Source: Saccoglossus kowalevskii
Lineage: Eukaryota > Hemichordata > Enteropneusta > Harrimaniidae
DNA: 27,187 bases
Reading direction: 5' to 3'
Assembly (NCBI RefSeq): GCF_000003605.2
Contig: NW_003143821.1
Coordinates: 89,806-116,992, forward strand
The notes beneath the pieces are model-generated. The model worked only from the letters and a program-made list of their open reading frames with translations. It ran no database searches and had not been told where the DNA came from. The position numbers and the translations under genes are program-made. Each line of letters begins with the position of its first letter. Position 1 is the first letter of the stretch. Of this stretch, positions 1 through 11,265 are shown in pieces.

Positions 1-780
1 TTCTCATAGAATTCATCTTTTCATCTGATCATCTGCACCTTCTGTTGGAGCATATGCATGTATCATTGTCAGTTTGATATGGTTGGAAAAGAATCTTGCT
101 TTAATAATCCTCTCGTTTATTGGCACCCAGTCTATAAATGCTTTATCTACTTCATTGGTCATCATTATAGCTACTCCCTCTCTGTGTGTCTCGTCGTCTC
201 TTCCTGAGTAGATGATTGACATTCCATCTGCAATTCGTATTTTTCTCTGCCCAGTCCAATGTGTTTCACTGATTGACATTTCATCAGCAATTCGTATTTT
301 TCTCTGCCCAGTCCAATGTGTTTCACTGATTCCCATCAATTCTATTCTTTGCTTCTCCATTTCTCTTGATACTTGTGCTGCATTCCCTGCTTGGTATAGG
401 GTTCTAACATTCCAGTTTCCTATTCTAAGTTTGTGCTTTGGGTTTAGCAATGGCCTTCTCCTCCCCTGAGCTTCCTCTCGGTTTTCACCCAGACGCATCC
501 TAATCTCACTCCTGTAAGGAGGGGTCATGGCTTCCCCCAAATTGTTAGGTTCAGTAGTATTCGTTCGGCTTCTGGTTTCTGTAATAATCACTTTTTTACA
601 GGAATGGGTTATCAGCCCATAGCCCAACCTGGAGGACCAGGAGACTATACTTCGTCTGGCTTCTACCTGTCGACCTTTCCGCCTTGGGTGACCCTACCAG
701 GAGTACAAGACTCCCGACGGCATAGCTCTCCAGGTCATTGAAGCGCGCAAACACCCCCACCAACGATAAGGTGATAGTCC
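1..780 (-). mobile_element. LINE retrotransposon, 5' region and endonuclease domain (RTE/CFDP2-like), broken
   Basis: Reading the minus strand from about 780 down, a GC-richer leader is followed by an open frame at 627-13. It contains GNWNVRTLYQAGNAAQ, MGISETHWTGQRKI, IIYSGRDDETHREGVAIMM and MIHAYAPTEGADD, an apurinic-endonuclease domain of the kind databases label craniofacial development protein 2-like (from memory). Asn and Glu of the WNVR and SETHW motifs are present. The reverse transcriptase part would lie below coordinate 1. The copy is damaged: a 57-bp in-frame duplication at 214-327, and a probable one-base shift in the A-run at plus 18-21, after which the frame stops although the expected coding continues in the next frame. 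The exact 5' end is a guess. Confidence 0.8.
214..327. repeat. 57-bp direct tandem duplication inside the LINE endonuclease
   Basis: Bases 214-270 and 271-327 are two 57-bp units that differ at only a few positions (for example attccatctg versus atttcatcag). On the minus strand each encodes 19 residues beginning near MSISETHWTGQ, so the SETHW motif is present twice in addition to the original MGISETHW context. Confidence 0.92.
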
Positions 781-786
781 CACGGG

Positions 787-1083
787 AGATGATGATGATT
801 TGAATACTCATGAGTAAAAGTCTGTATTTGGAAACTATGATTTGAATATTCATGTTTAAACACCTGTATTTGGAAACCATGATTTGAATATTCATGCAGA
901 AATGCTTGCATTTGGAACTATGATTTGAATATTCATGTATAAACGCTTGCATTTGGAACTATGATTTGAATATTCATGAGTAAATGCATGTATTTGGAAA
1001 CTATGATTTGAATATTCATGAGTAAATTCCTGTATTTGGAAACTATGATTTGAATGTTCATGCCTGTACATGAATTTGGAAAC
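787..1083. repeat. Minisatellite, 41-42 bp unit, seven copies
   Basis: Each unit starts ATGATTTGAATATTCATG, has a variable middle of about 10 bases and ends TGTATTTGGAAACT. There are seven units, the last shortened and diverged. A 42-bp unit equals 14 codons, which explains apparent open frames on the minus strand; the encoded text is a low-complexity artefact. It directly abuts the LINE 5' leader. Confidence 0.93.
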
Positions 1084-1540
1084 ATGAAAGCAAATGGCCA
1101 ATCATTGTTGACCAACCAGCAGGAAAGCAAGAATCAGCTTCTACAAGGTCAACAAAATCCCAATGAAATGTTCACTGCTACAAAACATCTTTTTTTCCAC
1201 ACTAATTTTGTACAATTAAAGCATTTCACAGTTCACATACATATACAACTATGTTTTGGTTTACAGCAGATAACAATGAAACAGTCATTCAGAGTTTATG
1301 ATAACAACTGTCTGTACTGTGAAAACAAAATTCTTACGGGGTTCTTAAAATTCAACAAATATTATCAAATCACAAAAATTTCAGGCAGTAATTATGGCAT
1401 GTTCAATTATAATTCTTTCAATAAAAACGTAACAGTTGTTACAAAACTGTGGCTACTACAATGACATAATTTGATGTTATCTCAGTAGAAACACACAACG
1501 CATATTACATCAACTAACTTGGGCAGGTCAGACAACTTAC
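1084..1540. other. Non-coding, intronic side of the RPTP
   Basis: AT-rich sequence between the minisatellite and the last visible RPTP donor. I looked for the next RPTP exon (EEQYxFIHD) here and did not find it. The plus-strand open stretch shows no recognisable protein. Confidence 0.6.
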
Positions 1541-1676
1541 CTCAGTTTGCACAAGATAGTTTCTTTGTTGTCTAATATGTTTCATAAAACTCATAATGTT
1601 GATACACTTTTTATCTTTTATTAAATGTAACATTGTATCAATAACGATATATGTACCAGTCCTACCAACACCAGCA
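1541..1676 (-). CDS. RPTP exon: D1 catalytic P-loop and following helix
   Basis: 136 nt. Joined to the previous exon it reads [16 protein letters not shown], the active-site signature with Cys, Arg and Thr all present, then [13 protein letters not shown]. The next exon (expected EEQYxFIHD) is not visible between 1540 and 1 and should lie outside the window. Donor gtaagt at 1540. Confidence 0.97.
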
Positions 1677-4600
1677 CTGTGAAGAAGGAAAAAAACATAG
1701 TATAACTATTACCAACTTGCCCATTGAGAATCAGCGATCCCATTTCAAAATGGCAGAAATGCTTGATTTTGACCAATTTTAAGAATACACATAAATGATC
1801 AACTTTTGGCCATCTTGAATTGAATCGTTAAACCATTGGACTGCATGTCTCATAAGATGTATGTATGAAGTTTAAATGTGAATGGTCTAGGTGGGAATAT
1901 ATAGGTGGGAATTCACAGACAAAGGTCAGTCTACAAGTTATTGCTACTTAATAGCACGTAAGATATGCATTTTCCATATCCCACACTATATCTTAAATTA
2001 AAGCAAGGACATTTCAATCTGACACGGACTAAAACACAGCTCACCTGCAATGTACAATGATTGGACCAGCTTCAGGTGGGTTGGCAGCTGATGATTTTTT
2101 GACAAATGATATTACAGGTAGACTGTCTTCGGGGATTCCATGATCTGGCCAGGCTGTGTAGTGATACTGATATATCATACGATCCATATGCTGTCCACGT
2201 ATCTACAATGGTGAAGTGAGCAAATAAACAAATCCAACATTTAATTTCATGTGAGCTCACATGAATGCAGGGGATGTCTTTTTTATTGACCACCATGTTA
2301 CAGTGTTCTGTCAAATCATTGCAACTATAATGAACATGGAGTACAATAACATAATTTATTCTGAACTTATTAATCTGATTACAGAATCTAACTGAATTAA
2401 TGTATAAATTTGTTTGAAACAGCAGGTTTAAAAAAAAAAAAACTCACTTTTTTTGCCTTTAAGTTTTTCACTGTAAATCTGCGGACTGTAAAAGTAGCTC
2501 GTGTATTAGTGTCTTCTAAGGTGACTTCAATGAAGCCATACTGTTCAGTACCGTGTAACGGCCAATATTGCTCACATTTCCTCTATAGCAGAACATAAGA
2601 AAAATGAATGATTAATGACATTGATAATGCAGCCCAGTACGATGTCATTTTGTCCCCGCCATGAGCTGTTAGGTAGCAATTTTGATTCATTTCTCATCTT
2701 TATTCAAATCCTGTGACCCCCTAACTTATTAGAAATATGCAAGTTTATAGATTTAAATCATGATGTGAATATCATTAACAAAAGACATTAAATACATACC
2801 TTTCCTTTCTCCACTAGATTAGTTAACATAATAATGATAACAGAGTTCTGCTCCCAAATCATCTGCCAAAATTCTGTGATAGTGGATTTTAAAGGCCCTA
2901 AAGTGGAACGAAAAGATTCACATTGGTAACCTTGGAAACCTTAGAGCTTTAGTCAGTTTTTCAGTTCAAGACATCAAATACGCACAAAGTACAATCGCAT
3001 TTGTCCAACTACGATCTCTTACCATAGTATGTGATTAGTGCATGAAACAAAGTCAAATGTAAACCAATGGGCTGCATAGATGATAATGGAAATTTAAACC
3101 ACATATTACTGTAAAATACTTTATTTTAGCTGGAATTAAATTTCGCTGAAAACACTATTTGGGTGTTTCGTAAGGAATTTATTTTTTACTGATTTTTGAC
3201 AAGTTGAATGTAAAATATCGGAAAAAAGGTATATTCACTGCAGTTTATTTTCACTGACTCATCTCTTCAGCGAAAATAGCGAAAATTAATTCCAAGCAAA
3301 AATAAAGTATTTTACAGTACCTTGATGTTGCTTTTAATGATTAGTTGTGATTCACAGAAAAGCTTATTGCTCACAAAATAATTTCAAAGCCACAAAAGTT
3401 TTAAAAATGTATCTTGCTATTTTTTAGTTTTGTTTGTCAATTTGTTTGTCCAAATCAAACATCTTTGTGAATAATTAATTACACTACAAAATGCCTAGCA
3501 TTTGACTTGGCACACGATATTAACTCTTCGAAAGTCAACATTTTTGTGCAACATTTTGCACATTTTTATTAAGTTTTATTAAATTTCTTTGTTAATTTTT
3601 GACCAAACAGTCATAATTTGCTACTGCATGGTTATTCGTTCTGATCACAATTTTTAAAACAAGCAGCCTATCGGCTGAGATAGCTCCGCTGTTAGCAATG
3701 CACATTTCAATTAAAGAACTGAAGACATCATTAGAAAATGAACAATATGTATAGTATCAAAGCAATCGGACTTACAGTTTTTAACAAGAAGTCGAAAATA
3801 TCACTTTCTACCAAAAATGACCAAAATATTCACCAAAATTAGAGAATTGAAGATATCATCACGAAATGAACAAATCTAAGAAAGGTCTACATGTAGTATC
3901 TATATATGTAATATCAAAGCAATTGAACTTTTGGTTTTTAACAAGAAGTCGAAAATATCACTTTTTACCAAAAATTACAAAAATATTCACCAAAATTAGA
4001 GAATTGAAGATACCATCACAAAATGAACAAATCTGAGAGAGGTCCACATGTAGTACCTATATATGTAATATCAAAGCAATCAGACTATTGGTTTTTTACA
4101 AGAAGTCGAAAATATCACTTTTTACCAAAAATGACAAAAATATTCACCAAAATCATAGAATCGAAGATATCATTACGAAATGAACAAATCTGAGAAAGGT
4201 CTACATGTAGTATCTAAATATGTAATATCAAAGCAATTGAAATATTGGTTTTTAACAAGAAGTCGAAAAATATCACTTTTTACCAAAAATTACAAAAATA
4301 TTCACCAAAATTAGAGAATTGAAGACATCATCACAAAATGAACAAATCTGAGAGAGGTCCACATGCAGTACCTATATATGTAATATCAAAGCAATCAGAC
4401 TATTGGTTTTTAATTAACAAGAAGTCGAAAATATCACTTTTTACCAAAAATTACAAAAATATTCACCAAAATTAGAGAATTGAAGATATCATCACGAAAT
4501 GAACAAATCTGAGAGAGGTTCACATGTAGTACCTATATATGTAGTATCAAAGCAATTGGACTTGCGGTTTTTAACAAGAAGTCGAAAATATCACTTTTTA

Positions 4601-7600
4601 CCAAAAATGACAAAAATATTCACCAAAGTTAGAGAATTGAAGATATCAACATGAAATGAACAAACCTAAGAGAGGTCTACCCAAAGTACATATACACCAA
4701 GTATCAAAGCATTCAGGCTTGTAGTTTTCAAGAAGAAGTCGAAAAAGTAAAACACTGACACGGACGACGACGGAGACGGACAATCACTCATATGATAAGC
4801 TCCGCTCGACAAAGTCGACAGCGGAGCTAACAAGCAGCCTCTCTCGGATGAAATAGCTCCATTGTTAGCAATGCACATTTCAATTAAATAATGGAAGATA
4901 TAATCACAAAATGAACAAATCTGAGAGAGGTTTACCTGAGGTACTTATATGGATAATATCAAAGCAATCAAAATTGCTGTTTTTTGGCAAGAAGTCAAAA
5001 ACACCACTTTTTACCAAAACTGACAAAATTATTCACCAAAATTAGAGAATTAAAGATATCATCATAAAATGAACAAATCTAAGTGAGGTCTACTGAAGGT
5101 ACATATACACCAAGTACCAAAGCAATCAGGCTTGTAGTTTTCAAGAAGAAGTCAAAAGGTAAAAAGTTGACGCTGCAGAAGACAACGGCGGACGAACACA
5201 CATATGATAAGCTCTACTCGATAAAGTTGACAGCAGAGCTAAAAATATAATCTTAATTTGTGAAAGGTGACAGGGAAAACAGGTAAGTCTCAAGGTAAGT
5301 CTCTTACCTTGTGATGCGATGAACGCTTTTGGTTTATGGTATCCCTGAAATTAATCAAAAATTTTTAACTGTCAATAGTACATTGTAATATTGCTAAAGT
5401 CCTCGGAAAATGTTTCTGGTCTTCTGACATGTGAGGTTGGACAGTAGTGTAATCTGACATTTGAGGTTGGATAGCAGTGTAACCTGACATGCGAGGTTGG
5501 ACAGTAGTGTAATCTGACATGTGAGGTTGGATAGTAGTGTAACCTGACATGTGAGGTTGAATAGTAGTGTAATCTGACATGTGAGGTTGGATAGTAGTGT
5601 AACCTGACATGTGAGGTTGAATAGTAGTGTAACCTGACATGTGAAGTTGGATAGTAGTGTAATCTGACATGTGAGGTTGGATAGTAGTGTAACCTGACAT
5701 GTGAGGTTGGATAGTAGTGTAATCTGACATGTGAGGTTGGATAGTAGCGTAATCTGACATGTGAGATTGGATAGTAGTGTAATCTGACATGTGAGGTTGG
5801 ATAGTAGTGTAACCTGACATGTGAGGTTGGATAGTAGTGTAACCTGACATGTGAGGTTGGATAGTAGTGTAACCTGACATGTGAGGTTGGATAGTAGTGA
5901 AATCTGACATGTGAGGTTGGATAGTTCTACAACCTCCCATGTCAGGTTGGAAAGTGAAAACAAAATTGAATAATTCTTACATCTACGTAATTAGCATTAA
6001 TATAGTCAGTATTTTTCGGCTGTCCAGATATCGGATGCAAATGTACACGAGTGTGATCATCTGTAAAATAAGAAAGAAATGCACAGATCAATTAACACAT
6101 ACCATATGGTAAGCCTATATAATTTCAAAACACATGTGACTTCTATGGTGAATTCTATATTTATTTAAATAGACATATACCATAAACTGGCCTAGTCATG
6201 GCAATTTTATAATTCTTTCTTAAATATTGGTCCAATGCAAAATTACTATGACTGGTCTATTTATTGCTATTAATTATTCATGATATGCAGTGACGTTTAC
6301 TTTCAAAAAAGGAAAGTAGGTGTGCACTTGCATAAAAGATTCTAATATATACCTAAAACCACATGTGCATTATAGTTGTGTGTAGAACCATGATTACTAA
6401 CCTTGGTAGAACAGATCAGAACAAAAGTTGCTTTTCTTATTGGTTGGCAACTTAAAATTTATGATACTCATTAGCATATTTATCACATCAAATATGCAGT
6501 AATAACTATAAATTTTGTGTCAACGGAGAGATTCTAAAAACTTGTTCTTTGAGCAATTTTATATAAAACATTAACATTACCGTGACTGGGCCAGTCTATG
6601 TTGTATTGTAAATCATTAAATATTTCAATACACACATATAGGACAATCACACATGGAATAAATACAATTTGTGCAGTTGTCCACATGTTAATTCCTAAAT
6701 GGCAGTTCAACTTACATGCTACAATGTCCCAGTATCTGTTTCTATTTTTATTTTCTTGCAGTTTGGAATTGAGACATGTCAAATGCTTACTGGGTATCTT
6801 TCGAAGTTCCTGAAAACAAGCAAAATAAAAAAAACAATAATGAGAGCGATGACAATATTACAACAGAATGACATACGCATGTAGCATCCTCATTGTATGG
6901 GGCTAAACTGACATTTGAGGACAAAATGGGAGAAATTTTTTTAGAAGGCCCTAAATTTCAACGTGAATTCATTGTAGCATGCCAGTTTGACACCAAAATT
7001 GTAAAAGTGTTGATGTCCACTTCTTGTAATATCTTGCCTATGTTTGATCAAAATTATCCTTTTATGATTTTTTTTTTTAATGGGCGGGAAAATGGCTACT
7101 TGTCAGCCAAATCCTATTAAGTGTTTTGCAAAACAAACACATAAAATAAGACTTTGCTGAAATGGTAATGCATTCTGGGAACTTTCCAATGTACATACAC
7201 CTATGAAAAGAATGCAACACTAACCATCATCCAAGTATTGAGTATTTTTTTCAATTAGAAAACAATTTGAGAAGGAACTATAAACAAGAGATCAGTTCCT
7301 TACAAGTCCAGCGATTGTAAATAGGGATCTCTGGGCAAATAATATTGTTTTATGCGTTTTAGATAACGAGGTAACCCAAAAGTGAACACTGGATATTACC
7401 AGCAGTGATTGTGAACCATAATTTGAACAGTTAATAAATGTACTGAGACTCTGTAAAACAAATGTCAGAAAACATGGTTAACCTCCTCCATTCACTTTTA
7501 TGTGGCAAGAACTCATACCAGGCGTTTCCTTCTGAAAATGGCTAAATATGGAGCTCCACTGCAACATGGGTGATTAGGCGAGCTGTGCCTTTAAAATCCC

Positions 7601-10600
7601 TTGAAAATGGTATGATAATTTGAAGATAATTAGCACTTCTGAGTTTTCATTTGGGGAAGTGATAGGCAAGTGGTGTGACCCCACTCTTTGCAAATTAAAG
7701 TTTGTCATGCATGAACATGTGTGTGATTACATAAATACATACATTAAACACCACACATTATGCATAGCAACACCACAAAACTATGTTCCTTGAAGTCGTG
7801 TCTCATAACACTGAGTACCAGATATACATGTATAATCCTAGTTTTAATGAAATCAGTCACTGCAAAGCTTCAACATTAGAAAGAAAAAAACACATTTTTA
7901 TTGTGAAATTGTGTTATTTAATATATGTAATGTATTGTGCATCACCTATATGTGAAGTTTGAATAAAATTGAGAAATACATTGTTTGAGAACAGACAAAA
8001 ACATAATTTTCAGTCTATTTTATTGACCTAAAACTACCCCCTAATCAGCGTAAATCATGAATAAACTTGCAGAGCCAATACACATTACACTACACAATTT
8101 TTCCAAGAAAGTTTGTATGCTTCAGAGTGATGATGCAACACAGAGGGACACAGACTGATGGAGCCAAATCCATGAGCCCCCATCTAGTGACAGGGACTAA
8201 TTATTACTTGTGCATGGGCTGCAACACTTCATGAGTACAGGACATGTGTAGTTCTAATCGTCTGGGTACCCCTAACTATAAACACAAAAGCACTGTTCAA
8301 AGTCAATGTTGTTCAATGTCAAAGTCAATACAAACATGTACTCACATCATACTCCACTGAGAAGCCATTGTCACTGTCAGTATGCAGATTCATTACATGT
8401 TTTTCAAAGGCATCTATGGGAATTGCATTTTCCTGAAGAATAGCTGTAAAAAAAAATATGATAAATAATTTAGTAAAATTCAAGAATATACAGTAGAAAG
8501 GGGACACAGTTAACCCTGTGAATGTAAGGTGAACCTTTATTGCCTTTTGAGATTTGTTTTTTCTAAAACGTTCTTCAAGACTTAAAAAAGGCTTTAAGGA
8601 ATTGAAAATTTGGTCACTTTCTTCATGTTTTCAGTACCAGGTATTATAGGTTTATGCCCTCAATGATGCTGAAAATAAAAACAAGCTACATTGACGACGA
8701 CATAGCTTCACTGTCTCAGTCTTGTCATATGTGAATGAGTGCATACATAAAGGTACAAAAGTACAAATGTAATGTTAAATTACAATAATTTGCATTTTTG
8801 AACTGATTCCTAAGTTCATATATCAAAAATTGTATGATATGCTAATATTGTCAAAATATTTATATTTAATTTACCAGTAGTTGGTTTCTTGTATAATAAT
8901 AGTTAATAATTACGTACAATAAGCTTTCTCCCATAATGTATTACACGTACATATATGTACAGTCATATAATTAGTTGTGCAAAATTTGGTATCAGCTCAA
9001 ACTGATCCAAATTTAATAATTACTACGATTTACTTTTTTTTTAGTGCATTGATTTTTGATGAAAACCAATTAGGTTGAGACATTATAATCACCGACTACA
9101 TTAAGTCAATGTGAAAATAAGTATTTTGGATGTATTTTATTTTTTTCTTGCTAAATAACTTTTTTTTAGAGACAAGTGAAAATTAATATGTACTCTATGT
9201 GGGTACAACTCATCATAAATTGATTTCCCTCAATCTTATAACTGAAAACTTTAATTGACCCGGGTCCGAAATCTCAGAGTATACAAGTGCAACAAAAATA
9301 TGTCTCATACATGCTCTAGAAACTGCATTGTTTCATAAATCTGAGTAAACCTTGATATACCTTTAATAACAACTTGACTTTTTTGTTAATTCAGATCATT
9401 GTATATTACCAAAACCTGGGTTTGTTTCAGTAACACCACTATAATTCCCATCAAAATGTAGCCCTGACACCCCACTGAGATTGGTAATGGTCCTACCCAT
9501 CTGTCACTGATTCAGATCAAGGTCATGACCAGGTCATGACATCACTAAAAACCCCAGCATTACAATCTAAGCTAATTATTTATTCTGAGCATGCTCAGTT
9601 GTTCTCTCAGGAGTGTTGGAAGAGGCGGTTTTGAATGAAAATCATGAACAAAACCCACTTAGGACTTTCAGATCTGTGAAAAAAAATTACGTGCATATTC
9701 GGCAGAGACTTGTTCATCAACCTGACAAGTTTCATCGATATCTGCTGCAGAATTTCTGAGAAAATGTTAGAGACGTCACAGACGGGAAATTGAAATAAGA
9801 ATTAATAGTCCGCCTTTTAGGCTGCGCCTGAAACAGGGACTAATAAAAGTACTGTACAGTATTTCAGCTCCCTCAGTTCAAAGAAGTTCCAGTGAACAAT
9901 ATCACATGACCATTTATTGTCAGGTTTTAGATTTCTGCACCCAGAATTGTCAACTGCCGTCCCAACACATGTACATGTCATTTTCATCATTGTACTTGAA
10001 TCACAAACTCCAGACAATGCATGTCACTTTTAACCTACAGGATTTTTATGCCATTTAGTATTCAGTAGATCATTTAAATGAAGGCCAAACAAACTGTTTT
10101 TGAGTACGGTAGGTGCGTAATCAGTTTGCACAATTCGTAGGGGTAATCCTGTCAATAAGTATCAGTATATGGTAGATCGCTAATTATAGAAACACATACA
10201 AAAAAATTATGAAATCTCACAGGAAAATCGAGCTTGATAGATGTCTACCACATGCCATTAGTTCACTATGGCGCATTTGTAATAATTGCTGCACAAAGAC
10301 TGTATAAACATCTCCAAAATGTAATGATACCATCAATTCTAAGAACATGGTCTGATTGTGTGTTGTGCTGTAAAAACGACTTACTTGGCATATCTGGTAA
10401 ACCCAGTTCTGGCGAGGTGGGTCTTTGCACACTGTCTGCTCTCATGTAATAGTGAGGTGACTGAAATCTCTTTCTATAATCAAAGAAAATTATATTGATG
10501 ATGATTAACAACTGTCGCTGTACGGTACCATATGGGCATATGCCAGATATTGGTGTCATACGAACAAGATAGTTATAACACACGTCTCATATCAATGCAT

Positions 10601-11218
10601 GTGCACATCCACAGAAACAACGTTTACGCAGATTATATGATTATATATACAGACTTATTGTCTATTCCACTTACTGCCATCACTATTTCACTTAAACCAA
10701 GCCTTACAAAGTACTTGCCACCATATTGGATTGTTAGTAGAGCGCAATGGATTGTGGGAATGTACATTTTTTTGATCAACATTTGTTGTGTGACACCCTA
10801 CACTTATCTTATTTTATTATCTAGAATATGATAAATTGGAGAAAATTTCTTTGACAAAATATTTAGTCAGTAGGTACTATAGTCGCGATACATAAATTCT
10901 TTGATATGCGGTTTAAGAATGCATATAGACATTGTGTTCCCTTAATGATAAAAAGGAACTTCCGAATGACAAACACATACTGTAAAAAAACAGAATTACT
11001 GATTTTCCTATCATGGTATAATCCTTATATCTAAATAGGTAGTACCGTAATTATCAGTATCAAAAACACCACAATTAATCCCACCAACATTTTGCTACAA
11101 TATTTTGCCACTTTCTCATTTGTTTTAGCTATTTTTTGGTGATTTTTTCAATAATTTTTGTCACCAAATAAACATAATTTCTTACTGGATACGAGTCTTT
11201 ACCAAAAATATGAAAAAA

Positions 11219-11265
<47 letters not shown>

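Noticed and set aside
212-469. Plus-strand 85-codon frame
   Set aside because: Antisense shadow of the LINE endonuclease.
892-1130. Repeat protein frames (EYSNHSFQI, NIQIIVSKY)
   Set aside because: Artefact of the 42-bp minisatellite.
1054-1464. 136-codon plus-strand frame
   Set aside because: Starts in the minisatellite, low-complexity AT-rich composition, no domain, no splice or promoter context.
4666-4878. Minus-strand frame with [16 protein letters not shown], also seen at 17077-17503
   Set aside because: Repeats exactly with the 3' end and microsatellite of the Helentron-like elements, so it is element sequence read antisense, not a gene.
5425-5955. CRISPR-like array
   Set aside because: There are no unique spacers; the whole unit repeats. 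The context is an animal intron.
5365-5963. Two overlapping minus-strand frames of about 190 codons with 10-residue repeats ([10 protein letters not shown] and [10 protein letters not shown])
   Set aside because: The 30-bp minisatellite has a period divisible by three, so frames stay open by chance. They lie inside an RPTP intron, and the upstream exon stops in frame before reaching them.
6893-7120. 75-codon plus-strand frame
   Set aside because: No recognisable motif, lies in an intron on the opposite strand, length expected by chance.
9817-10017. 66-codon minus-strand frame with several cysteines
   Set aside because: No flanking splice sites in the right phase between the juxtamembrane and D1 exons, whose join is already exact.
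10740-10762. ATGGATTGTGGGAATGTA as a ZNF143/STAF-type promoter site (a similar word at 7170)
   Set aside because: Partial match only, with no transcript start evidence; expected by chance in a window of this size.
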